Shown: piece by piece, positions 22,558-34,070 of the stretch
How the letters are laid out: every line of letters starts with the position of its first letter
Position numbering within the stretch: the first letter of the stretch is position 1
Assembly: GCA_959347315.1 (NCBI GenBank)
Contig: OY365810.1
Coordinates: 20,162,358 to 20,226,357, forward strand
Direction: 5' to 3'
Origin: Bimastos eiseni
Lineage: Eukaryota > Annelida > Clitellata > Crassiclitellata > Lumbricidae
DNA length: 64,000 nt
Position numbers and translations under genes: made by a program
The notes under the pieces: model-generated
Told to the model about the DNA's origin: nothing
Database searches by the model: none
Seen by the model: the letters and a program-made list of their open reading frames with translations, nothing else

Positions 22558-22876
22558 ATGGGGATGATTGACCACTGGGTGATTGATCACCGGACGTTGA
22601 TTACCGGACAATTGATCACTGCGGACGATTGATCATCGGACGATTGATCACCGATATATTTAGGCCTATCTTGAGGGACTGCTTTGGTGATAGACCTGTT
22701 TATCTTTTACGGCGCTAAATACGATATTTCTCTTTCTACCGTATTAATTAAAGTCATCAACGTGTACATGTAAATCTTTGTAAGAATTGACAGCTACAGT
22801 GATCACTCGTCCGATGATCAACCATCCGCAATGATCAATCGTCCGGTGATCAACCGTTAAGTGATCAAACGTCCTA
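22558..22876. repeat. Fold-back repeat built from ATTGATCACCGGACG units
   Basis: On the left (22558-22652) units such as GGACGATTGATCA occur about five times head to tail. On the right (22797-22874) the same units occur in inverted orientation (TGATCAATCGTCCG). About 145 bases of unrelated AT-rich DNA separate the arms. Likely a non-autonomous DNA transposon with iterated binding-site-like ends; no target duplication was resolved. Confidence 0.65.
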
Positions 22877-22910
22877 GAACCTAACATTATGTTATTTTGG
22901 TTCTTCTCCG

Positions 22911-22990
22911 CAGTGGCGTCGCTAGGGTTGGTGTCACCCAGTGTAGTCACACACGGTGTCACCCCACATGGAACTCATCCCTTATGGTAA
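22911..22990. mobile_element. hAT terminal fragment
   Basis: It begins CAGTGGCGTCGCTAGGG and reads on to GTGTCACCC motifs, as in widespread hAT ends. About 80 bases remain before the MITE; no right end was found. Confidence 0.45.
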
Positions 22991-23002
22991 CCAGCCCATA
23001 CA

Positions 23003-23179
23003 AGTAGTAAGAAAGTGAGCTACCTGGGACAATTGACCAATATTATGATCAATTCACCCACCTAATAGGTTACAAAACCTATTATTAACCTATAATTAGG
23101 TTACAAGATCACCAAAAATCACAACAACCCACATCATGGCTCTAATACCAACCAAATAGGCCACCAGAAAAGTGAGCCA
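23003..23179. mobile_element. Palindromic MITE, copy 2
   Basis: Same family as 10148-10367 but in opposite orientation. Shared stretches include AAAGTGAGCTACCTGGGACA and the run of TAATAGGTT and AACCTATTATTAACC motifs. The right inverted end is degraded (AAAAGTGAGCCAC). Confidence 0.75.
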
Positions 23180-23423
23180 CAATTCATGCACAAGCCCCTA
23201 GTCAAAGGTCACGGAAATTTCCAATAGTTCCGATGATGAGTCATCACGTGACCACCAAGTCTTCATTATCAACCCAGGAATTAAATGATTCAGGATGACC
23301 AAGCCATTCCAATAGTTTCGATGAGGAGTCATTGCTCAACAAACAAAAAAACATTCTTTCATATATAAAATGAATGAAAATATTTTTCCTTGTTCATTTA
23401 AAGCAATGCCAACATAATATAAA
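23180..23423. other. Spacer with an imperfect 24-bp direct repeat
   Basis: CCAATAGTTCCGATGATGAG near 23221 recurs as CCAATAGTTTCGATGAGGAG near 23307, 86 bases apart. No gene. It may be Maverick-derived 5' non-coding DNA. Confidence 0.5.
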
Positions 23424-26400
23424 TGGAATACACAAGAAAGACTGCTATTGAATTAAGAAAAATTGCGAAACAGAGCGGAATTGTAGGTTATACGAGACTG
23501 CGTAAAACGGATTTGATTAGTAAAATTGAAGCTCACGGGGCTCAAACACTCATCCCCTCATTATTTTACTCCAATCTCATCCAATGCTAGTTTGATGGAC
23601 GCACCCGTTCCCGACATCAGAGTTCCAACACTCGTTCCCATGCCAGCTACGACAGCACGAAAAATATTCGCTAAGACTAAGTCTGGTATTAATACATTGG
23701 CAAAGTGGATTGAAGGGTACATACCTGAAGAACCAAGAAGAAAGGTGAACGAGAATATAGAAGCACTGAAAGCTAAAGTGAAGTCTATATAATATAGTAT
23801 ATATAGTATATATAATATAGTAAAGTCTATATTCGGTAAAATTCTTATGAAAACACACGATATAAAAGAGACGGCTACAATTATCAAGGGCTTCACGAAA
23901 CAATACACGGTCGAAGGAGCAAACGGAATTGACGCCACATCTTTTCTTGACACCGTTCGAGCACAGGCGGTAGACTTGTTGACTAAAAATCGACAGAGTA
24001 ACGTTAATTTCATCCTTACTCACACAATGGAGCGTATTGAACAGATTGATGGCGGTTCAAACAGAAAACTCATACAATTTGATGCATTATTGTAAAAGAT
24101 GTTTGATAGGATATAGAAATATAGAGTCATTAAATAAACATACCGAGTACTGTTCCCAACACGCCGCTCAAAAGATAGAACTTCCAAAACCAGGAACTAT
24201 GCTGAGTTTTAAAAATTATTATCGAAAGATGAGAGTTCCCTTTGTCGTGTACGCCGATTTTGAATCTTTCATAAAACCTATAGACAGCTGTCAACCAGAT
24301 CCCAACATGTCTTACACCAATAGATATCAAAAACACGTTCCATGTTCTTTCTGCTATTATATAAAATGCTTTGACGATGACCTATATTCGCAAGCTCCTG
24401 TGACGTTCACAGCAACGAGCGAAGACGATGATGTAGCTCAGATATTCGTAGACAGTCCTATAGAGAACATAAAAGATATCTATGATCGATTTAAATTTCC
24501 AGAGAGAATGATATTTGGAAAGAAAGAACAGGCGCTATTCGATTCCGCTATCGTTTGTAACATATGCGAAGGCGAACTGGGTAAAGATCGAGTTAGAGAT
24601 CATTGCCATTTAACTGGAAAATATAGAGGCGCCGCTCATAAGAATTGTAATCTAAATTACATAGTTCCCAAGTTTTTTCCAGTATTGTTCCATAAGCTAT
24701 CCGGTTATGATAGTCATCTATTCGTAAAGAAATTACGAGGGGATGATAACGAAAAGATTAATTGCATTCCTAGCAACGAAGAAAAGTACATCTCTTTCAG
24801 TAGAGAAGTCGTAGTTGATAATTTCATAGATGAAGAAAATAAGTTAAAAGCTGTCAAACGAGAATTACGTTTCATCGATAGTTTTAGATTTATGGCATCG
24901 AGTCTCGACGCTTTATCGAAGAACCTGAGCAAAGATCAGTGTAAGAATATAAGCACACACTATTCTGGTAATCAGCTGTATCTTGCTTAGAAAAGGATTA
25001 TATCCTTACGATTATGTTGATTCCGTCGAGCGACTGAACGAAACAGAACTACCACCAAAGTCAGCATTCTACTCAATACTTAGCGACTCATGTATTAGTG
25101 ACGAAGACTACAGCCATGCAAAGATGTATGGAGAGAATTCGGATTCAAGACGTTGAGAGAATACCACGATTTATATAATGTGACTGATGTTCTCCTGCTT
25201 GCTGATGTATTTGAGAATTTTAGAGATGTATGCAGTGAGAACTATGGTCTAGATCCCGCCTGGTATTATACTTCGCCAGGTCTTGCTTGGGACGCTGCAT
25301 TGAAGTTGACAGGAGTAAAGTTGGAGTTGTTGAGAGACTATGATATGATACTAATGGTTAAGCATGGGATAAGTGGAAGTGGAAGTGTTAGCACCATTTC
25401 GCACCGTTATGGACAGGCAAACAATAAGTATATGGGAGAAGCGTTTGACGACAGCAGGCTTTCAACATTTATAACCTATTTAGAAGAGAACAACCTGTAA
25501 GGATGGGCAATGTGTAAGAATCTACCAACCCATGGGTTCCGGTGGATGGGTAACGATGAACTAAACGATTGGAGATCTTCACCATGTATATTAGGAGTCG
25601 ATTTGGAATATCCTAGAGAATTGCACGATCTTCACAACGACTATCCTCTTGCTCCAGAGAGTGTTAAAGCCAAACAATCGGATGTGTCAAAACTCATTCC
25701 AAACATGTGTAATAAAGTAAAGTATATAGTCCATTATGAAAATTTAAAGCAGTATGAAAGTTTGGTTTTGAAGATAATGAAAATTCATCGCGGAATTAAA
25801 TTTGAAGAAAGTGCTTGGCTGAAAAAGTATATAGATCTAAATACTAATCTGAGGACCAGAGCCACCAACGATTTCGAAAAAGACTTTTTCAAACTAATGA
25901 ACAATAGTGTGTTTGGCAAGACGTCTGAGAAAATTGAGAATCGTGTAGACATAAAATTGGTGTGTAGTGAGATGGAAGCTATTAAGCTAACAGCGAGAAC
26001 GAGTTACGACACTCGAACTATTTTTGATGAAAACCTAATCACCATTCACATGAAACGGACGAAGCTTTGTTACAACAAGCCTATATATCTTGGTATGTGT
26101 AATTTAGACTTGAGTAAAACTATAATGTACGATTTTCATTTTAATTACATCAGGAAAAAGTTTGAAGATAGAGCAAAGTTACTTTCTACAGATACGGATT
26201 CTTTAGCCTATGAAATTAAGACCGAAGACTTCTACGCCGATATAGCACCCGACATTAGAAGTAGGTTCGACACTAGCGACTATCCTAAAGACCATCCCTC
26301 TAGTATAGAAACTGGCATCAACAAAAAGGTCATTGACATGTTCAAAGATGAAGCAGCTGGTAAACAGATCGAAGAGTTTGTAGGTTTAAGATCAAAACTG

Positions 26401-26676
26401 TATTCGTACAAGATGGCCGGAGTAGACCACAAAAAATGTCAAGGTGTCAGGAAGAATGTCGTTAAGAAATCAATCACTCACGAAGATTACAAAGACTGCT
26501 TGTTCACCAAGAGAGAACAATCGAGAAAGATGAATGTCATTCGATCGCATCTTCACGATATCTACAGCGAGAAAATAAACAAGGTAGCCCTCTCAGCGGA
26601 AGATGATAAACGAGTGATTCAGAAAGATGGAATTCACACTTTAGCATATGGACATTATTCCCTAAATATAAAATGA
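23424..26676 (+). pseudogene. Maverick DNA polymerase B (protein-primed), broken
   Basis: This would replicate the element's linear DNA from a protein primer. Pieces: 23424-23591, a SAP/Rho-N-like helix pair (ELRKIAKQSGIVGYTRLRKT); 23597-23792 and 23847-24095; 24037-24990, with a zinc finger (HYCKRCLIGY), the exonuclease motif FVVYADFES and an endonuclease VII-like Cys/His cluster (CNICEGELG, RDHCHLTGKYRGAAHKNCN); 25153-25500 (TDVLLLADVFENF); and 25510-26676, the palm with FFKLMNNSVFGKTSEK and the catalytic TDTDSLAY. Breaks lie near 23590, 23792-23847, 24060-24093, 24990-25153 and 25500. The catalytic motifs survive, but expression as one protein is impossible. Confidence 0.85.
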
Positions 26677-27098
26677 GTGTTAAACAAATCGATGTCGAAA
26701 GCGTAACGCTACCTAATATTGCTTTGTCGAACGTTGATCTAATCGAAGCGGCGAGGAAACTAAATATAAATAATTTCAGAGAAGTTTTTCTAAGAGACGA
26801 GTTGCCGAAGAGGCCGAGAGCGAACGAATGTGGCATCCTTAATCTCGATGATTCTGACGGTAAAGGAACGCATTGGACGTGTTGGATCAAGCGCGCCAAT
26901 GATAAAATTTATTTCGACAGTTATGGACTACCTCCACCTACGGAACTGATAAACTATCTACAAAGAACGCTATTCTACAACAGCGAACGAATATAACCTA
27001 ACGGTGAAGTGTATTGCGGTCATTTATGTTTGTATGTATTGAAGAAGACGATCAACGATGGTTGTAAATTTCAAGACGTCGTAAACGAATTGTATTAA
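26673..27098 (+). pseudogene. Maverick adenain-like cysteine protease with one stop
   Basis: It would process virion proteins. It starts in an ATGA overlap with the polymerase stop. Motifs of the C5-type protease follow in order: GTHWTCWIK (His), IYFDSYGLPPP (acidic residue of the catalytic site), then GEVYCGHLCLYVLK (catalytic Cys). An in-frame TAA at 26994-26996 separates the first two motifs from the Cys motif. Without it the frame runs 142 codons, a normal length for the family. Confidence 0.8.
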
Positions 27099-27100
27099 AT

Positions 27101-27436
27101 AATAATATTGTTGATAAATTTGGACGAACTGATACTGGAGTAACTCAAAGAATAATTTCTGGAGGTGTTACTCTATCTCAAGCGAGTAATACATTTCTAA
27201 AAAGAGATGGAACGAACGATATGGACGGCGATTTGGAAACGAATGGTCACTCGATAAAAGGTTTACCGACTGACATTCATCCACCAGTATTAGCCAGCCA
27301 GGCTGCGAGCTTTGGACAAGTCGAAGCCTTAGTTAACCAAGCTATTACCAAGCGATTGGTCAGCAATTTGCAGCCCACTGGCCGCCAGCGGCCCGCGGGC
27401 CGCGGGTTGGCCCCCTCTGATTTAAGGTTTAAGTAG
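27101..27436 (+). pseudogene. Fibre-like ORF fragment of the Maverick
   Basis: Open frame with no clear start, containing FLKRDGTNDMDGDLETNGHS and then IKGLP, a pattern seen in tail-fibre and structural proteins of DNA viruses and Mavericks. The function is inferred from this pattern only. The 3' end runs into a GC-rich hAT-end-like sequence, so the last twenty or so codons are foreign. Confidence 0.45.
27363..27420. mobile_element. GC-rich hAT terminal fragment
   Basis: The reverse complement begins CAGAGGGGGCCAACCCGCGG and contains GGCCCGCGGGCC, matching a common hAT-Charlie-type end. Only about 58 bases are present and the rest of the element is missing. It truncates the Maverick ORF. Confidence 0.5.
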
Positions 27437-27584
27437 CTCCTTTCTGGATGACGCCTGGAATAAGACACGCTTGTTCGATAACCCTCTTTTATTCGGAAAT
27501 AGTTCGTATCTCACTTCCTCAGGCCCTACGTCGATAACTAACGAGTAACTGCAACGTTACGTCAATGGCTAACGGCAACTACTA

Positions 27585-28090
27585 TGGTACGTCGATGGCT
27601 GACGGCGACTATCGCAAATCTACGACGACTATATCCACGACGACTATCGCAAAGCCACGACGACTATTCGTGCTTTCTAGGAGTCGAGACTGCAAGACCG
27701 AAGTCGAATTTACAAGGCTCTCTGATGACGATCTCCAGACGACGACGATTCCGATCTTCCAGGCGACGATTCTCGACCGACTATATATCGATCCCTTTTA
27801 TACTAACTTAGTAACCTGCTGTAGATAGTAGATGATACACAGTAAATAGGAGATAGTAGATAGTAGATAGTAGAGACTATACAGTAGATAGGAGATAATA
27901 CACAGTAGATAGGATACAATAGCTGGTAGATATCTACAGTAGATTGTAGATATACTACAGTAGATAGTAGATAGACTACAGTATATAGTAGATAAGCGTA
28001 TACAGCAGGTAGATAGCCTACTACAGTAGAAAGAACACAGCAGACAGGTGTACACAACAGGCAGACACTACAGCAGGCAGACAATATATA
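27585..28090. repeat. Two minisatellites
   Basis: Stretch 27585-27670 repeats an ACGACGACTATCGCAAA-type unit. Stretch 27820-28090 repeats variants of ATAGTAGATAGTAGA and ATACACAGTAGATAGG. ORFs across it on the minus strand are repeat translations rich in Tyr, Leu and Cys and are not genes. Confidence 0.85.
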
Positions 28091-29457
28091 TAGGTAGGCG
28101 TACCCCTAAACCGTTACATTACTATTGACATTCTACTAACGGCTTAATTGTGATTGTTAATTTCAAAGTATATTACATTTCGATGCATTGGACATTTTTT
28201 AAACTATATTTTTTAATTTTGTGGTCAATGATGGTATAATGTGTATTTGTAATTTATGCTCCGGAATGCATGTTTTAAAACACTATGCTTAGGATTAACA
28301 TTTCGTTATGTTAGGTGTCCCCTAATATATATATATACATTATATATATAATATATATATATATATTATCACAGGGCCACAGAGTTACCTGATCCTGCCC
28401 TGGCCTCAGCAACATGGCTTCACTGCATAAGCCTTTATGATGCTCCGAAGTCCGAACAAAAGACGCCTCTGCTATCAGTCACCAGCAAGTCTCCTGCCTC
28501 TGTCTTCTCGATATCTCCATGTCTATTGCATTTGATACCATTGACCACAGCCTCTAGATAAGCAATCTTCTTGGTTTGATCGTTCTTGTCTTAAAGATCC
28601 TTCTCTTTTAAAGCCTCCAACCTCTGTTCGCAACCCCTCCCAATCACATACGATGTCCCTCAAACTTCCTCCAGATACATTACGTCACAGCTGGCAATTG
28701 CATAGTTTCCAGGCATCCGATACTATCCTTTCGATGCCTATATGTTTATTAAACACACAACAAATCTGTCACCCACACTGAAATCACATTCTAAATTAAC
28801 TGGCCGCTCTGCTTAGTGTGGGCAGCTGACATCAGAAATACCCCACTCCGAGTTAATGAAACTCCCAGTACAAGATTGCAGGCCAACCTGTTAGTAGAGT
28901 AATCTTAATGGCCAATGACATATGTTCCATTTACCCAAACCTGTCAACATTGTATCGCATTTTTCCGAGTTAGCCAATAAGCCATGTTGGAGCAAAACGA
29001 TACCTCAGTCGTCTCATACTCATTAAATCTTACCTCAATTCCACAATGAACGAGGATATGTTAGCCAGCTTAGCTTTATTTACGATCGAAAAAGTTTGCT
29101 GCTAAGGTGGGTTGTAATAAGGTAATTGATCATTTTACTACAATGAAACCTAGACGAAAAAGATTTAGGGATTTAGGACATAGATTTAGGCTACTAATTT
29201 TGTGTAGAATACAGAATTGAGTTATTCATAAAATTAGTACATAATTATGACACTTTATTGAATGTATTTGCTTTTCAGTTCGTCTGTTTTCTATCATTTT
29301 AGTACTAAAGGCCCTATACATTGCAAACTTCATAATAGGTGTATACTGATATTACGAATTTCGTTATTTCAAATTATAACTTTAAAATTTTTTCATTTTA
29401 TATTGAAAAAGTTGGTGCCTTTTTAATGTGCTCGCCGCTCCTATGTCGCTAAAACCT
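28091..29457. other. Unassigned stretch with a TA palindrome
   Basis: No gene. An AT-alternating palindromic tract lies at about 28323-28372. The remainder shows no recognised repeat or exon. Confidence 0.4.
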
Positions 29458-29530
29458 GGCTACGCCACTGGCGCCAAATAGTATTCATATATATATATGT
29501 AATGTATATATATAATATATATATATCGTT
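29458..29530. mobile_element. hAT end fragment and TA microsatellite
   Basis: TGGCTACGCCACTG at 29457-29470 is the reverse complement of the CAGTGGCGTAGCCA type of hAT end. No matching left end was found within the preceding few kilobases. TA repeats follow at 29489-29526. Confidence 0.4.
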
Positions 29531-30431
29531 TTATCAATTTCGATATTAGAATTGCTAACCAGAGAAACGTAGTTCATTAGTCTTTACCTCGTGTTGTCGT
29601 CGTGCTATATGGCATCAGTTTATTTACGACTACAGATGAACTCTGCGCGACGTTTCGACTCTTCTGAGACTTTAGCCCAGATTTCTTTTTCATTGAAGGT
29701 TTCCGATTTTTTAAATATGATGCTTGGCAGCAAGGCAGAATCTTTTTTCGGTCCAGATTTTGGTGGAATTATTTACTTTTTGGTTTAATCGTTTTTCTCA
29801 ATAATCCGCTTCTTGTCTGACATTAGGTTTAGGCCTATACTATAACAGAACTTTAATAGTTAGCTAGGCTAACTGCCACTCTAGAGCCGTTTCTAGAACG
29901 ATTTGAACTGCAAATGTAAAACTCTTTTTTCACATTTGCACTTTTAATTCAACTATGATATCTAGAAATTCTGTTGTCACGTAAAACGACGTCAGAGCAG
30001 ACAATGGGCCACAGCCAGACCCGCTCTCGAGTAGCGTCACAATTGGATTATTTGCTAATAGACTTAGCCTATTTTTTACTTGCAACATCTGCGCTTTTAG
30101 CAGGCCTAAATCTTCGAGATTGTCACTGCGCGACTGAATCTATACGTTCGCTACTTCAACGAATACAATTCGCGAAATAAAGTCATCATGCAATCGGAGA
30201 CATTTCAATCTGCCTGTTTGGCTCGATCCATCTGCTCAGTTCGACGCGTTTCATCAAACTCTCGGCCACCGATCGACCTCATGCATTTTATGCTAAGCGA
30301 AATCGACACAAAACTAGAACAATGAAATTGAATCATTTATAGATAAAATATTGGTGTGCATGATTTATAGAAAAGCTGCTAAATCAACAATTAGGCCTAC
30401 CATGTTTGAATTTGAATTTATATGAATTTAA
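29531..30431. other. Unassigned stretch
   Basis: No supportable gene; short ORFs have no recognisable features. TAGGCCTA-type palindromes occur near 29827 and 30104. Confidence 0.4.
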
Positions 30432-30893
30432 TATGGCACCCCTTCAAGACGACTATACTCACAGGCGCTCCCGATCCAGGCCCGAGCAAAAAGAAGACTT
30501 TCTAGGTGTCGATGAAATGTATCAGAGGGTTCCCTAGGAAGGTAGTGGATGACCGGAGAGCAGTGTTGGGCACGAGACCAAAATCTCGAGACCAAGACCA
30601 AGACCGAGAGGTCCAAGACCAAGACCAAGACCGGGTGGTCCGAGACCAAGACCAAGACCGAGGGTCTGAGACCAAGACCAAGACCGATACCATTTTTTTA
30701 ATAAATAATTCAATTTATTAAGACGCTAAAACGGAATAACACGCTTAAAACATTATTTTTATTGCTGAAGAATACTAATCTCAATAATGGTCCAGAAGAC
30801 TGTTTTACCGGCCAGTCTGAACTTTGGTACTTGTTTTTTAATTCACCCCCAAAAAGTAATGTTATTGCGGTGGCCAGAATAGCTTTATGTCCC

Positions 30894-30919
30894 TAGGGTT
30901 AGGGTTAACCCTAACCCTA
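30894..30919. repeat. Telomere-motif palindrome
   Basis: A 26-bp perfect palindrome made of two GGGTTA-type units meeting two TAACCC units at TTAA. It lies inside the hAT, so it is not a chromosome end. Confidence 0.9.
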
Positions 30920-32281
30920 ACAGTATATAAATAGTATGATCTTGCGGAATTATTGCTGAAAGTGTCAGAAGATTCATGTTTATATGTTATATTTCAATTT
31001 CTAATCTGATTTCTAATACCGCAAGAAATAAAATACCAATACGCAATTTATACGTCACTATCGCTCACATCATTTCGGAGCTATATCTCCTTTTCCTTAT
31101 TGCAGTGTCAATGAAATAAAATTTTGGGGGTGAATTAAAATCAAGTAAGTCTACCTGAACTTTTTTAGGTTCAGCCATAGGTTTCGGCCTGAGAATATCG
31201 CACTATAAATTACTTACAGTAGCCTATATACGATAGGTTACAAATAAGACATTTGAACAAATAGATTTGTGTTCTGTTTGAATGGTGTAGGCCTGTAGGC
31301 CTACTTGTACTCGGAATTGTAGGTTAACAGTGACTGCCCGTGACCGACCATTATAATAATTAGATTGTTCCAAAATCTTGAAATTTATTAAATCAAATCT
31401 TGAAATGGCTGGTTCCGTTGCAAATGCACATTTTCACATATTAACTTGTATATGTAGATGATCAGCACGTCGTAAATCAATCACAAGCGCGTAGAGCCTA
31501 AACATCCTATGTCTCTAATAATCGAAAGTAACCTACAAATATAAAAGAAATTGCTTCAGGGCTTAAAATGTGCCTGGACGGTCATGGACGGCCTCCAGGC
31601 ACTTATTTTTGAGGCTGGACGCCATCCTGCCACTTATTTGGCCAGCAGAGCCTGGACGCCGTCCATGATCGTCCATGCAACAGTGTAATTCCCCTATATG
31701 CGTACGTTATTATCAACAGGAAAAAGAGGAGGGAAAAATTTTCGCACGTTTACAAACTGTTTTACAACTTTTAAAACGATGCCGGCGCCTCTGGCCCCTT
31801 GTCGACAATTTCACAACGGAAAGCAATCCTATGTAGGCCTGCGCTTTAAATTACAACATATATTTCACCAACAAATAATGGACGAATAAATAATGGTTGA
31901 TGGACAAAAAGCCTTAATGATAACAAATTATTTTTATCGCCAATTGTATTTGGTTAATTCAAAGTTGGAATGATAATAATAATGTCTGCAAATCCAGCTT
32001 CTGGTTCAGCAAGAACCATTTTTGTCAATTCAACTTCTATTTAGGCAAATATTCATTTCAATGATCCAACTTTTATTTCAGTAGGCATCATGTTCATTTA
32101 AAAAGGATCTGTTTTGGAAGAATTTCGTTCACCCATCCAACTTCTATTCCAGCATCATTAATATCACCAATCCAACTTCTATTTTGACGAACACAGTGGA
32201 CCACAGTGCACGAACCCATTGTCGTCGACTTAATATGTTGGTCTCTGCCTTTGGAATCTTTAGCACTTAACTTTTTGACAA

Positions 32282-32794
32282 TAGGAGCCGTCCATAAATG
32301 ACGTCACGCACCTATGGGGAGGGGTCACACATTTGTGACAATGTGTGACAAGGGGGAGAGGGGTTGACGAAATTTGACGTCACATCAAAATACGTAATTT
32401 TATTAAAAACTTACACTCATTTAAACAAGTTCCAGTTAATTAGCAGTAGTTATTACCACAATTAAACAACACTAATTATGATCATGATAGTCTTTCATCC
32501 TGAGGAATATATAAGATTGTGATCATTCTAGGCTACTTATTTCTCCTCTCCATTTTTCTTCGGTCTACTATTATGATTTCAAAAATTTTACTGCTATAAT
32601 AAAATAATTGATAATTATAAGAAAATTTGCATTACATTCTGGACATCTGGTTTGATTTGGGGAGGGGGTCAGGGCCTTATGACGTGACGTCATATTTGAG
32701 GGGATCATGGTATTTGTGGCGACTTGTGACGAAGGGGGGAAGGGGTCAAAAATAGTCCAAAATTGCGTGACGTCATTTTTGGACGGCTTCCCTA
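32282..32794. mobile_element. MITE with GCCGTCCATAAATGACGTCA ends, TA flanked
   Basis: The element (32284-32792) begins GGAGCCGTCCATAAATGACG and ends with the near reverse complement TGACGTCATTTTTGGACGGC. TA flanks both sides, which fits a TA-targeting DNA transposon. Internal G-rich tracts (AGGGGTCACAC, GGGAAGGGGTC) lie near each end. A related end fragment is at 59920-60045. Confidence 0.8.
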
Positions 32795-34070
32795 GCGTCC
32801 AGGCACTTCATTTTTACACTTTAAGCACTGAATTACTCTGATGTGGCAAATGACCAAGAACGCTGACCTAAGACAGCGATCAATCCCAAGACCGTTCCTT
32901 TAAGACCAAGACCAAGACCGACGCAGTCGAGACCAAGACCAAGACCGATAGTCCGAGACCAAGACCAAGACCGATTCATTCAAGACCAAGACCAAGACCG
33001 CAGTTTTCCGGTCTCGAGACCACATCCCTGCCGGAGAGAGACCATTCCACGCTGTAGGGTCAGCAATGGCGAACGCCCTGGACTGTGTTATGGTTGAGCG
33101 GGCAAAAGGTACAAAGAGATATGGTAAATATAAGGTATGTCCAGAGGCTGAAGTGAATGCGCTGACAAACAGGCAGCCAATGTAGCGTGTCTCGCATGTA
33201 ATCAGAGACCGAGGCAAATTTAGGAAGGCAGTCGTTAGGAAGGCAGTCGTGCCGCCGCATGTAGGACACGCTCAAGGCAGAGAAGCCGAGACTGAGGAAG
33301 GCCAACAAGAATGGCAGAGCAGTAGTCCAGGCGGTTTAGGATGAAAGCATAAACAAGAGTGAAGGCAGCGGCAGCGGAAAGAGCGGCCGGTGACAACACG
33401 TAGCTGGCGCAACTGGTTGTAGCATGCACGGGTGATCTCATTGATATGCTTAGTGAAAGAGAGTTCTTGATCAAGGACCACTCCCAACTCTCGAATAAAG
33501 GTGCTGAAAGTGAAAGACGGAAACCTAATTAAAAGTGCATTTAGGTCGATTTTGGCCAACTGTTGACGCCGAGCCAGATGTAGGTGGTCTTGGTACCGTT
33601 AAGGCAGAGCCGATTGGAGGACATCCAGGAAGTGAGAGCAGCAAGAGCATTTGACATGAGTTGGACTGCATATGTTGCCTCCTTAGCAAGACAGTGCACA
33701 TTGGATATCATCAGCGTATGAATGACTGCGGTGTGAACATAGGGAAAGAAGAGATCCAAAATCAGCTGTGAAGAGGAGAGTAGGGGGCCCAAAGCTGAAC
33801 CCTTTTCCAATAGGAGCAGGAGCCCAAGGAGAGCGGGAAGAGAGGAAGGAAATTGAGCGACCCGAAAGGTAAGAGGTAAGCCAATCAAGGAGAGCAGCAG
33901 AGATGCCAAAAAAAGACGGAGACGGGGCAGTAGAATCTGGTGATCAACAGAATCGAAGGCAGCATTGACGTCACAAAGAGCCAGAAGTGTTGCCTCCGAT
34001 TGCGCAATAGATTTCAGATAAAAGATGGAGAAGAAGGGTCGCCGTGGAGTGTCGTTTACGGAAGCCTATA

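Larger units (their letters stand above)
23424..27436 (+). mobile_element. Decayed Maverick/Polinton element, partial
   Basis: A run of plus-strand ORFs encodes a protein-primed family B DNA polymerase with its N-terminal SAP-like and zinc-binding regions, directly followed by an adenain-like cysteine protease and a fibre-like fragment. This polymerase-protease pairing is characteristic of Mavericks. The integrase, packaging ATPase and capsid genes are not visible, and no terminal inverted repeats were found, so this is a fragment. Frameshifts and stops break the polymerase and the protease. Confidence 0.85.
30553..33038. mobile_element. Non-autonomous hAT (GGTCTTGG-rich ends) with perfect target duplication
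   Basis: The element spans 30561-33030. Both ends start with a CAG trinucleotide (CAGTGTTGGGCACGAGACC and, reversed, CAGGGATGTGGTCTCGAGAC), and arrays of GGTCTTGGTCTTGG units lie within about 150 bases of each end. The octamer CCGGAGAG flanks it exactly at 30553-30560 and 33031-33038. No transposase is present. It interrupts an L2-like LINE and contains a TA-flanked MITE and a telomere-motif palindrome. Confidence 0.9.
30432..34070 (-). mobile_element. L2-like LINE, split by a hAT insertion
   Basis: The LINE's 3' end (30432-30560) and its reverse-transcriptase part (33031-34070) are continuous once the hAT at 30561-33030 is set aside. Minus-strand translations give RKRHSTATLLL, CLNGTKTTYIWLG, ELGVVLDQELSFTKHI, NRLDYCSAILVGLPQSRLLC and LERVLHAAARL, all typical of the L2 clade. 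Multiple frame breaks; the endonuclease is absent. Confidence 0.8.

Noticed and set aside
23561..24023. Minus-strand ORFs of about 150 codons opposite the Maverick polymerase
   Set aside because: Shadow frames of the plus-strand polymerase; no motifs, and two overlap each other.
27798..28084. Two minus-strand ORFs rich in Tyr, Leu, Ser and Cys that look like a repeat protein
   Set aside because: Both are readings of the ATAGTAGATAGTAGA-type minisatellite.
30428..30721. ORFs with SWSWSRT or DQDQDRE repeats
   Set aside because: They come from the GGTCTTGG subterminal array of the hAT element on either strand.
30891..30921. Chromosome end or telomere fusion
   Set aside because: Only about 30 bp, and internal to a transposon with intact flanks.
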